This document shows, one piece after another, positions 1 through 7,000 of a DNA stretch of 8,280 bases (position 1 is its first letter; the number at the start of each line of letters is the position of its first letter). Below the pieces are notes generated by a model that was not told the DNA's origin, searched no databases, and saw only the letters and a list, made by a program, of their open reading frames with translations. The DNA is taken from positions 1 through 8,280 of the forward strand of contig CAZVOD010000131.1 in assembly GCA_964628385.1 (NCBI GenBank), given 5' to 3'. A program made the position numbers and the translations under genes. The stretch comes from JANQPA01 sp964628385. GTDB taxonomy: Bacteria > Bacteroidota > Bacteroidia > Chitinophagales > Saprospiraceae.

Positions 1-1300
1 CAGCAGGAACAGGACTTCCTATGAGAGCTTCTCTGGCGACAGCCCAAATGATATTTTCATTGACAATGCTGATATCATCAATTTTATACTCTTTCGGCAA
101 CAAGCCTATGCCTTGCTCTTCCACCAACGAAGGTGTTGGCTCGGAAGCTTCAGCCAATAAGGACTCTCCTTCGTATTTGAAAATGCCGCCTTCGGAATCC
201 AAGCCTCCGGCAAAACCAATCTCCGGGGACAGGAATTGAAACGTGTACAAATTCTGGGAAGCTTGCACACGTTTCCAATTTTCACCGTCATTTTTTGAAA
301 TGAAATAGCCGTAATTCCCAATCCAGTTCATACTAGCGATATAAGCGCCACCCGATTCTGGTATAACATATACATTTTCTATCCGTTCAGGCATGCCAAT
401 TTTTGACCAGGTTTCACCGCCATCCGAAGTACGAAATCCCTGTGCTGGGAAATTACTAAGCGGACTAGACACTACAGCTATGCCGTTTTGAGCATCTTTA
501 AATGCAATCGAATTAATGTTATTTTCTTTCCCCGGATTAACATCAAAAATACTCCAACTTTTTCCTTTATCGGTAGATCGCAGAACCCGGCCATTCAGTG
601 TACCATACCAAATCGTATCGCCTTTGACATCGTGCGTGGCGTTGCCTTGCGAGAACCAGCGAGATTCGTCGCTCTCTAAGTCCGGAGTGACATTTTCCCA
701 TGTGTCCCCTGCATCATCCGTGTAGTAAATTTGTAGAGGATCGGACAAAGCGGAACGCTGAGACTGAAATAAATAATTGAACGCAAAAGGGAAAACACTT
801 GTAAACACCACACCTTCCCTGTCATTAAAAAAATGAATAGCGGCGGGCACCTCATTATTATCATCCAGAGGAATATCTACTTCCTCCCAGGAGTTTCCTC
901 CATCATCACTTTTCACCAAAGTACCTCGCAGGCTACTCGGCAAGTTTATTAAACCGACCCATAGGTTATTTTCATCAAAAGCGTGAATACTGATAGGTGT
1001 GTAATTCGAAGAAAGCGAAGTATTGGTAGCTTCAATGTTCAGTGCAGTCCAGCTTTCTCCACCATCCGAAGACTTGTGGACGAACAAATCACCAGTTATA
1101 AATTCGAGTGGAACAAACAAATCACCGGCTATAAATTCGAGTGGAACGGCCGTAGCAAAGACAATGTTTTCGTCCAGTACGTCCAAGCTGATAAAAGAAT
1201 CAGTGGGATCATCACCTGTAGCATTCAATGCTGTCCATTGCCCAAAAGCTGCTGTGATCGTAAAAAAAACAATCGAAAATAAGAGTAAATGCTTTTTCAT
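1..1300 (-). CDS. Secreted Asp-box (BNR/sialidase-like) repeat protein, 3' end missing
   Basis: The frame is open from an ATG at 1300 to the left edge (433 codons plus one base), so the C-terminus is outside the window. Residues 1-20 form a signal peptide (MKKHLLLF..., hydrophobic core, AAFG-Q cleavage site), so the product is exported. Six Asp-box motifs of the S/T-x-D-x-G-x-S/T-W type occur: SSDGGESW (77-84), SDDGGNSW (131-138), TDDAGDTW (194-201), STDKGKSW (242-249), TSDGGETW (291-298) and a degenerate SKNDGENW (335-342). Asp boxes mark beta-propeller blades in sialidases, Ycf48-like and sortilin/VPS10-like proteins. No sialidase catalytic residues are recognisable, so I call a propeller scaffold and not an enzyme. 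Proteins like this in Bacteroidota often end in a type IX secretion sorting domain, which cannot be checked here. The conserved CGAAAG block (1373-1457) lies upstream. An 11-residue tandem duplication occupies residues 52-73. Confidence 0.88.
   Translation of the reverse strand, partial: MKKHLLLFSIVFFTITAAFGQWTALNATGDDPTDSFISLDVLDENIVFATAVPLEFIAGDLFVPLEFITGDLFVHKSSDGGESWTALNIEATNTSLSSNYTPISIHAFDENNLWVGLINLPSSLRGTLVKSDDGGNSWEEVDIPLDDNNEVPAAIHFFNDREGVVFTSVFPFAFNYLFQSQRSALSDPLQIYYTDDAGDTWENVTPDLESDESRWFSQGNATHDVKGDTIWYGTLNGRVLRSTDKGKSWSIFDVNPGKENNINSIAFKDAQNGIAVVSSPLSNFPAQGFRTSDGGETWSKIGMPERIENVYVIPESGGAYIASMNWIGNYGYFISKNDGENWKRVQASQNLYTFQFLSPEIGFAGGLDSEGGIFKYEGESLLAEASEPTPSLVEEQGIGLLPKEYKIDDISIVNENIIWAVAREALIGSPVPA
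1082..1147 (-). repeat. 33-bp in-frame tandem duplication inside the Asp-box gene
   Basis: Two adjacent 33-bp copies (1082-1114 and 1115-1147) differ at three positions by eye. They encode VPLEFIAGDLF followed by VPLEFITGDLF just before the first Asp box. The reading frame is kept. It is either a recent slippage duplication in a loop or strand of the first blade, or an assembly artefact. Confidence 0.85.
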
Positions 1301-1342
1301 AATGAGAAGGGTTTTAAATGAATTATTTGGAAATTAAATTTG

Positions 1343-1429
1343 TCAGTGGTAAGGTCTGATAAACAGGTGTTCCCCGCTTTCGCCTATGTCAAAAATCCTT
1401 TCGCTCAGGTAAAATGAAACAGAAAACAT
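1343..1429 (-). other. Possible 28-codon small ORF upstream of the Asp-box gene (copy A)
   Basis: An ATG at 1429 opens 28 codons ending in TGA at 1343-1345, 42 bp before the next gene's ATG. The first 19 residues (MFSVSFYLSERIFDIGESG) recur in small ORFs at 2437-2517 and 3653-3739. The C-terminus differs in each because the shared DNA ends there. It could be a leader peptide, or a chance reading of a conserved DNA site. No ribosome binding site is visible. Confidence 0.22.
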
Positions 1430-1457
1430 ATTCGTAAGTAACTGATTATCAATAAAA
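1373..1457 (-). promoter_or_regulatory. Conserved upstream block A with CGAAAG direct repeat
   Basis: This 85-bp block is identical to 2461-2545 and similar to 3683-3768. On the minus strand it carries CGAAAG twice, 21 bp apart (plus-strand CTTTCG at 1377-1382 and 1398-1403), with GATTTTTGAC between them. The promoter-proximal half-site lies about 77 bp upstream of the Asp-box gene's ATG. A direct repeat two helical turns apart is the geometry known for AraC-family operators, and an AraC-domain HTCS is encoded nearby. The operator role is inferred. I could not find a convincing Bacteroidota -33/-7 promoter (TTG / TAnnTTTG) beside it. Confidence 0.5.
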
Positions 1458-1483
1458 TTATTTTTTTAAACCTACAATCACCC

Positions 1484-1661
1484 CTACGCTTTCCGAAAAG
1501 CTTGTGGAGAACGTGCATACATTCGTTTGAAGGCAACGGAGAAACTGCTGGGCGAAGCAAAACCCACGGCTTTGGCAATAGCAGCGACGGGCTGATCGGT
1601 TTGCAGCAATAGTGCTTTGGACTTTTCCAGGCGGATGCGGGTCATCCACGCCCGGGGACTG
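1484..1661 (-). pseudogene. AraC-type DNA-binding domain C-terminal fragment (copy A)
   Basis: Reading from about 1661 to a TAG at 1484-1486 gives the second half of an AraC HTH domain: SPRAWMTRIRLEK, then LLQTDQPVAAIAKAVGF (second helix-turn-helix), then FKRMYARSPQAFRKA and the stop. The first HTH and all upstream domains are missing. An ATG about 70 bp farther upstream keeps the frame open, but the residues it adds come from the neighbouring hairpin region and resemble no domain. The fragment differs clearly from the intact HTCS tail at 4056, so it derives from another paralogue. It is about 96% identical by eye (about 7 differences in 179 bp) to the fragment at 3796-3973, and both are truncated at the same base. 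A functional mini-protein is unlikely, since half an AraC domain should not bind DNA stably. Confidence 0.75.
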
Positions 1662-1711
1662 AGGGTGGTTTTTCTCCTCGCTGTATCCCTTTCATGAAGC
1701 ACAGTTGAAAA

Positions 1712-1751
1712 CCCTCCATGTCTCCGCAGCACAGCGAAGGGACACGGAGGG
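1712..1751. terminator. Imperfect CTCCGTGTC-type palindrome downstream of the 48-aa-repeat gene
   Basis: The left arm starts CCCTCCATGTC (1712-1722) and the right arm ends GACACGGAGGG (1741-1751), with a diverged inner part around CGC...GCG. In the minus direction the stem is followed by TTTTC. It is a diverged copy of the hairpin at 2568-2605. It could act as a terminator for the gene ending at 1883, about 130 bp away, but its recurrence also suggests a dispersed palindromic repeat. The 130 bp between it and the stop codon show nothing else. Confidence 0.45.
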
Positions 1752-1882
1752 GAGGAAAATGCTTATAATCAATATTTTACGTAAGTACTACAACTTAATC
1801 CAAAATGCTGTAAATCAATTGTTTAAACTATTTTGAGTTGTACTAGCAACTTGAAACACGAATTGAGCCTAGAAGAATTCCT

Positions 1883-2374
1883 TCATTCAGTATACGAGTA
1901 AAGAGTTCTATATATATCCAAATCCTTGCTACTCCCCGATGATACAGTTCCATCCGAATACCAGGCATATACTTTATCTCCAGCAGAAACACCCATACCT
2001 ACAATATCCGAAGGCGATTTTCCTGGCGGCAAGCTGTAGTTGTAGGTTTCTCTATAGCTATTCAAATCCCAACTTGTTCCCGATGATACAGTTCCATCAG
2101 AAAACCAAACATATACTTTATCTCCAGCTGAGATACCAATTCCCACTATATTTTTGGCTGATTTGCCGGGAGGACTGCTAAAGTTATAAGAGCTACGATG
2201 CACACTTAATTCTTTACTTGATCCCGAGGTGACTGTATTGTCACTATACCAAGTGTAAACATGATCATTTGATTTAGCAATAGCCATCTCTACAATGCTT
2301 TGTGCTGTCACCGACTCTTTGAAAACAAAAGCAATAACAAAAATTAGGACAAAAAATACTTTACAGTCTTTCAT
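1883..2374 (-). CDS. Small secreted protein of three 48-aa repeats, function unknown
   Basis: I chose the ATG at 2374 (163 aa) because a signal peptide starts exactly there: MKDCK, a hydrophobic run, then SVTAQ-S with likely cleavage near residue 25. An ATG 12 codons upstream (2410) would add residues before the signal. The mature protein is three repeats starting near residues 27, 76 and 124, the last one cut short. Each reads roughly I-V-x-M/I-G-I-S-x-G-D-K-V-Y-x-W-Y/F-S-D-G-T-V-S-S-G-S/T-S, then D-L-x-x-Y-R, Y-N-Y-S and P-P-G-K-S. Similar aromatic-rich repeats occur in lectin-like and beta-propeller proteins, but I cannot assign a named family or ligand, and three repeats would be few for a closed propeller. 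No enzymatic motif is visible. The CGAAAG block lies about 90 bp upstream of the ATG. Confidence 0.85.
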   Translation of the reverse strand: MKDCKVFFVLIFVIAFVFKESVTAQSIVEMAIAKSNDHVYTWYSDNTVTSGSSKELSVHRSSYNFSSPPGKSAKNIVGIGISAGDKVYVWFSDGTVSSGTSWDLNSYRETYNYSLPPGKSPSDIVGMGVSAGDKVYAWYSDGTVSSGSSKDLDIYRTLYSYTE

Positions 2375-2436
2375 AATTTTACAAAATTTAAAAATGAGTA
2401 AATAATCCATTTAATATTTTAGCGTTAACCGCACTG

Positions 2437-2517
2437 CTAAACTCCGTTAAATCCCGAAAACCCGCTTTCGCCTATGTCAAAAATCCTTTCGCTCAGGTAA
2501 AATGAAACAGAAAACAT
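2437..2517 (-). other. Possible 26-codon small ORF upstream of the 48-aa-repeat gene (copy C)
   Basis: An ATG at 2517 opens 26 codons ending in TAG at 2437-2439, 62 bp before the gene's ATG. The first 19 residues are identical to those of the small ORF at 1343-1429, and the last seven (FSGFNGV) are unrelated. The same caveat applies: the identity may reflect a DNA site copied as a block and not a translated peptide. Confidence 0.22.
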
Positions 2518-2545
2518 ATTCGTAAGTAACTGATTATCAATAAAA
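2461..2545 (-). promoter_or_regulatory. Conserved upstream block C with CGAAAG direct repeat
   Basis: By direct comparison this is base-for-base identical over 85 bp to 1373-1457. Plus-strand CTTTCG lies at 2465-2470 and 2486-2491, a 21-bp period. The proximal half-site is about 91 bp upstream of the ATG at 2374. Unlike blocks A and B it is not joined to an AraC fragment; the 2568-2605 hairpin follows after about 22 bp. The proposed role is an operator for an AraC-type or HTCS regulator (inference). Confidence 0.5.
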
Positions 2546-2567
2546 AAATTCTGCATCTAAATGAAAA

Positions 2568-2605
2568 CCCTCCGTGTCTTCGCTGCGCAACGAAGACACG
2601 GAGGG
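2568..2605. terminator. 15-bp perfect-arm hairpin, likely terminator of the 50-aa-repeat gene
   Basis: The arms CCCTCCGTGTCTTCG (2568-2582) and CGAAGACACGGAGGG (2591-2605) are perfect complements. The 8-base loop contains the self-complementary TGCGCA. Reading in the minus direction, the stem is followed by TTTTCATTT, and it lies about 20 bp past the stop codon at 2625, which fits a Rho-independent terminator. A related copy at 1712-1751 suggests that it is also a dispersed palindromic repeat. Confidence 0.6.
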
Positions 2606-2624
2606 GAGCAGGATAATGTTAAAT

Positions 2625-3597
2625 CTAATTTATAAATTGATCAAGATCTACAATTTTGTATCCTTTCTTACTTAGCTCAACTCTCTTCTTATTAAATGAA
2701 GACCAATCATTGTAAAGGAACAGACCATATGCCCCAGAACCTTCTCCCCATACCCCTAAATAATAAGTACTTCTGCCTGACTTAAATCGCTCAACATCAA
2801 TGAGTCTCTGTCCATTATTGCTTAGTTCTTTCCATTTCTTAGTGAATTCACCCCAAGACTTGTATTGATAAAGTGCATACTTCCCACTTCCACCTCTGAA
2901 GACACCTACGTAATACTGATTACCATTTGATTTAAATGTCTCAACATCAATGAGTCTCTGTCCATTATTGCTTAGTTCTTTCCATTTCTTAGTGNNNNNN
3001 NNNNNNNNNNNNNNNNNNNNNNNNNNNNNNNNNNNNNNNNNNNNNNNNNNNNNNNNNNNNNNNNNNNNNNNNNNNNNNNNNNNNNNNNNNNNNNAATTCG
3101 CCCCAAGACTTGTATTGATAAAGTGCATACCGATCACTACCACCTTCAAAAACACCAGTGTAATAGCGATTCCCTCCTGAAATAAATGTCTCAACATCAA
3201 TCAGTCTCTGTCCACTATTGCTTAGTTCTTTCCATTTCTTAGTAAATTCGCTCCAAGACTTATATTGATAAAGCGCGTATTTACCACTTCCTTTTTGAAA
3301 TATGCCGTTATAAACTGCTTGACCATCTATTATATTAATGTTTAAGTCAATTAGTCTCAATCCAGAATTTTCAGAAAGTTGTTTCCAAGTTTTTGTAAAA
3401 TTATCCCAACTTCCTCCCATAACTACACATTCAGTCTGTTTTTTGCCATTCCAAGTTGCTATAAAACCACCTTTCTTCCCCTTGGAACTCAAGGTAATTA
3501 AGTCGCTCTGAGTGAAACTTTTATTAGTTAAACTTGAAATAATAAAAATACTAAATAGAGCTAATAATAGCTTGAGTATCACATTTCGATTTTTCAT
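2625..3597 (-). CDS. Secreted protein of 50-aa tandem repeats (BTRD1-like), interrupted by assembly gap
   Basis: I chose the ATG at 3597 because the signal peptide begins there: MKNRN, a long hydrophobic run, then NKSFTQ-S with cleavage near residue 30. An in-frame ATG 16 codons upstream adds a non-signal extension. After a degenerate first unit (residues about 38-77) come exact 50-aa repeats with the pattern G-Q-R-L-I-D-V-E-T-F, then N-x-Y-Y-x-G-V-F, then K-Y-A-L-Y-Q-Y-K-S-W-G-E-F-T-K-K-W-K-E-L-S-N. Four units are visible plus a partial one (KGYKIVDLDQFIN) before the stop. The pattern resembles Pfam's bacterial tandem repeat domain 1; I recognised this by eye and it is unverified. The 100 N put the two halves in different frames, but deleting them joins FTK in phase and gives a 290-aa protein. 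The true repeat count is unknown. There is no catalytic motif; a binding or surface role is a guess. Confidence 0.82.
2667..3366 (-). repeat. 150-bp coding tandem repeats
   Basis: Period-150 units lie at 3217-3366, at 3095-3216 joined with 2967-2994 across the gap, at 2817-2966 and at 2667-2816. The segment starting TCAACATCAATGAGTCTCTG at 2791 recurs at 2941, exactly 150 bp apart and identical for 54 bp. The unit at 3191 differs at a few positions and the outer units are more diverged, as expected for an array that expands from its middle. Confidence 0.9.
2995..3094. other. 100-N scaffold gap inside the repeat array
   Basis: The run of exactly 100 N looks like a conventional unknown-length placeholder. 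The flanks, CTTAGTG on the left and AATTCGCCCC on the right, would be contiguous in the other repeat units, so the true gap is probably a whole number of 150-bp units (possibly zero). Confidence 0.95.
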
Positions 3598-3652
3598 AAT
3601 TTTGAATAGTTTAAAGTAAATAAAAATTAAGTTGTCGAATTCCATCCTTATA

Positions 3653-3739
3653 TCACTCCCAATGTCTAAAAAACCGAACTCTCCCGCTTTCGCCTATGTC
3701 AAAAATTCTTTCGTGTAGGTAAAATGAGGTGAAAAACAT
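3653..3739 (-). other. Possible 28-codon small ORF upstream of the 50-aa-repeat gene (copy B)
   Basis: An ATG at 3739 opens 28 codons ending in TGA at 3653-3655, 55 bp before the gene's ATG. The N-terminus reads MFFTSFYLHERIFDIGESG and the rest is unrelated to copies A and C. Compared with A, two codons change synonymously (Leu, Arg) and three change the residue, so the pattern neither proves nor excludes translation. Confidence 0.22.
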
Positions 3740-3768
3740 ATTCGTAACTACTTGATATTCAATAAAAA
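3683..3768 (-). promoter_or_regulatory. Conserved upstream block B with CGAAAG direct repeat
   Basis: This is a diverged copy of blocks A and C. Plus-strand CTTTCG lies at 3687-3692 and 3708-3713, the same 21-bp period, with AATTTTTGACATAGG conserved between the half-sites on the minus strand. Substitutions fall mainly outside the two CGAAAG motifs. The proximal half-site is about 90 bp upstream of the ATG at 3597. As with block A, an AraC fragment is attached on its upstream side. Confidence 0.5.
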
Positions 3769-3973
3769 TAAGTTTTTACAAACAGAAACTAACCCCTGCG
3801 CTTTCCGGAAAGCTTGTGGAGAACGTGCATACATTCGTTTGAAGGCAACAGAAAAACTGCTGGGCGAAGCAAAACCCACGGCTTTGGCAATAGCAGCGAC
3901 GGGCTGATCGGTTTGCAGCAATAGTGCTTTGGCTTTTTCCAGGCAGATGCGGGTCATCCACGCCCGGGGACTG
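3748..3973 (-). pseudogene. AraC-type DNA-binding domain C-terminal fragment (copy B), stop lost
   Basis: From 3973 leftward it encodes SPRAWMTRICLEKAK, LLQTDQPVAAIAKAVGF and FKRMYARSPQAFRKA, nearly the same as 1484-1661. The TAG that ends copy A is CAG here (3796-3798), so the frame continues 17 more codons (QGLVSVCKN...) to a stop at 3748-3750, running into block B. Homology to copy A ends at 3973. Beyond it the frame stays open through box D but shows no AraC residues. The truncated N-terminus and lost stop indicate a decayed remnant of a paralogous HTCS or AraC regulator. An ATG at 3957 could start a 69-aa ORF, probably not functional. Confidence 0.72.
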
Positions 3974-3994
3974 GTTGAGCGAAAAACGAATAGG

Positions 3995-4047
3995 GTGCTT
4001 TCGTAAGCGTCAAAAATCCTTTCGCCAGGGTAAGATTTTAACGTATG
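3995..4047 (-). promoter_or_regulatory. Short diverged copy D of the CGAAAG block after the HTCS stop
   Basis: Plus-strand CTTTCG at 3998-4003 and 4019-4024 keeps the 21-bp period, and the minus strand keeps GCGAAAGGATTTTTGAC intact. The flanking bases are diverged. It begins only about 10 bp past the HTCS stop codon and is followed by the truncated AraC fragment, not by a secreted-protein gene, so it may be a stranded operator whose target gene was lost. Confidence 0.45.
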
Positions 4048-4055
4048 GGAAAAAT

Positions 4056-7000
4056 TTACTGATACTTATCCCGAAATTCGCTGGGGCTACAACCGACCTG
4101 GTTTCTGAAAGTATTGGAAAAACTGGAATGTTTTTCGAACCCGACCATAAAGCCTATTTGCGAAATATTCTCATCCGTATCCAGCAATAACTCTTTGGCC
4201 TTCTCAATGCGTAGGTAAGTGATATATTTGCTGGGCGGCATACCTATAATCTGCTTTACTTTGTTATACACCTGCTGTCGTCCCAGATGCATCTGCCGGC
4301 TGAGTTCGCTTACCGAGAAATCTGAATTCGATAAATTTTTGGTGATAATGCCAGTGATAAGCCGCAAGGTGGGGTCAGTAGAGCCATTGGGCGATCGTTG
4401 CCCATTTTGATCGTTTTCGTAGAGATCGTCCAACCGACTTTTCATGCTTAGCAGGTTCTTGATTTGCAAACGCAGTTCGTCCCGTTGAAAGGGCTTTTCC
4501 AAATAGGCATCCGCACCGTATTTCAGTCCTTCGAGGCGAGCGGCGTGGTCAGCTTTTGCGGTAAGCAAAATGACAGGAATGTGGCTGGTATTGTCTTGAT
4601 GTTTGATTAATTCACAGAGCGTAAAGCCATCCATTTCGGGCATCATCACGTCGCTTACGATGAGGTCGGGCTTGTTTTGTTTGGCCAGCTTCAGCCCCTC
4701 CCGGCCGTTGACCGCTCGTAACAGCTGATACTCCCCTTGCAACAATTCTGCAAGATAATCGAGCATCTCGCCGTGATCTTCCACCAGCAAGAGTGTTGGC
4801 CTGTCCGCCCGAGCCGGCAGGCGTTCCAAACCACCGGAAGTCGTATTGTAATCGAAAAGACTACCTGTTTTCAAATTCGCAGCGGGCACTATCGCTAAGG
4901 CTGCATTTTGCCGAATTGGTAACAGGACGGTAAAAATACTCCCCTTTCCCAATTTGCTTTGCACCTCAATCTTACCGTCCAGTAGCTCCACCAGTTCTTT
5001 GGTCAGTGCCAAACCAATGCCCGTACCTTCTGCCTGTCGGGTTGCGCTGGCATCCACCTGATGGAAACGGTCAAAAATATGTGGTAACTCCTTTTCGGGG
5101 ATTCCAATGCCATCATCTTCAACCCGAATCGACAACCGCTCCGCTTGCTGCTCAACGATGACCTGTACGCTACCGCCCTCCTCATTGTACTTAATGGCAT
5201 TGGAAAGTAAATTAGATATAATTTGCTGTACCTTTTCGGCATCGAAGTCCATCTGTACAGCGCTTGCTTTGGCATGGAATTGTAAATTAATTTTCTGCGA
5301 TTTTGCGTGTGTTTCAAAGCCTGCCGTTAAGCTCTGAAGATACGGAATGATGTCTGCTTGCACGTAGTTTATTGTGAGTTTACCATTTTCTATCTTTGAT
5401 AAATCCAGCAGTTGGTTAATCAACCATAGCAGTCGTCGGCCATTATCTTCAATGCGTTTGACATACTTGTGCTGACTCTTCTTTACACCTGCTCTCAGCT
5501 CTTCGGCCGTGCCTAAGATGAGCGTCAGCGGCGTGCGAAATTCGTGCGTGATGTTTTGGTACAAGCGACTTTTAGCGGTATTCAATTCCTCTAGATTGCT
5601 CGCCTTCTGCTCGGCTAGGCGTCGGCTCAGTTGAAAGTGGTAGATGCTGTAGATAATACCTGCCGTCAGCAGTGTCCACAGGGTATAAGCCCACCAGGTG
5701 CGGTACCAGGGGGGGAGGATGGTGAAGTGGACTTTTAAAGTGTCGGGACTCCAAATGCCATCAGAATTAGTGGCTTGAACCTTAAATGTGTAATTTTTAG
5801 GGTCGAGATTGGTATAAGTAGCTCTGCGTTCTGCTCCGATATTTACCCATTCTTCATCTTGTCCCACGAGCATATATTTGTAGCGAATATTTTCTGGATT
5901 GACATAGTGTAATGCTGCAAAGTCAAAAGAAACGACATTTTGATTGTGCCTCAAAACAATTTCCTGTTTCGGAATCAACTCAGGAGCGCAACTGTCATAA
6001 GGCTCATTGGCTACCAGAAAGTCTGTCAGCACCAGATCCGGGCGAGTGGAATCTACGCCAATGCTGTCCGGATAAAACGCATAAAAGCCGTTATTGCCAG
6101 GAAAAAGAATGCGTTCATCTTTACGAATGGAAGCTCCGATAGTGTTAAATTCCCGCATGTCTTTGGTTGCACTAAATGATTGAATTTCACCATTTTCTGG
6201 ATGGTACCGGGTCACATGCCGCATATTTTTCAACCAGATTAAGCCGTCGTGATCTACCATCAGCCCCATGATATCATTGCCGGGCAAGCCATTATCAACA
6301 GTTATCAGCTCAACGGCTTTCGTGTTGTGGTTGATTTTCACCAGGCCCTGTGGCGAAGCGACCCAAATCAATGTATCTTTCTCATTTGCCGCATACGCCA
6401 TTTGCCGAATACGAATGGCTGGCAGGGAATCGGGGACAGCTATGTAGTCGTATCTTTCGGTTTTTTTATTGAAGCGAATGATTTTGCGTTGTGCGCCCTG
6501 CATGGTTTGCACGTAAATGTAGCCGTTGGGCATTTGCCAGGAGTGAAAAACGGGGTCTGATGTGAAATTTTTCAGGTCTTTTGTTATGGGAAAAAATGTA
6601 GTCTTAGTTAGTGTTCTCTTCGATGCTTTACAAAGTCCTTTTGTAGAATTCATCCACAAGTAGTCCTGGTTTTCAAAATCCTCATCAATAAAATTAAAAC
6701 CACCTCTAAGGATATTCTTATTGAGTCTATAATTCTTGGTTATCTTTCTTTTAAAATCAAAATAATACAGGGAATCGCTATTCCCAGTCCAAATTTCGAG
6801 ACCACTACCGGTAAAATCATGAACTACATCCGTAGCTATAAAGGCAGCCTTCTTCCCCAGACTCTTGTTATGATAAATCTTCGTATCATATGTTCTGTAA
6901 ATAAGGCTTCCATTATCAAACTGGTGTGCTCTGTAAATCAAATTTTCATCATGACCTATGCCCGGTTCCTGTTGATAGAATTTAAATTGAGGTTCATTGA

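Noticed and set aside
21..1337. Several plus-strand open frames opposite the Asp-box gene
   Set aside because: They overlap a continuous minus-strand frame with a signal peptide and six Asp boxes, and their translations show no domain or export signal.
1385..1397. TTGACA in the conserved block as a sigma-70 -35 element
   Set aside because: No matching -10 lies at the right distance in any copy, and Bacteroidota promoters use a different consensus. The similarity is probably incidental.
2667..3366. 150-bp repeats as a CRISPR array
   Set aside because: The units are adjacent without spacers, far too long, and encode a continuous protein repeat.
1484..3973. AraC fragments as copies of the adjacent HTCS tail
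   Set aside because: Their protein sequence (AWMTRIRLEK...RSPQAFRKA) differs throughout from the HTCS tail (KYITYLRIEK...CSPSEFRDKYQ), so they come from another paralogue.
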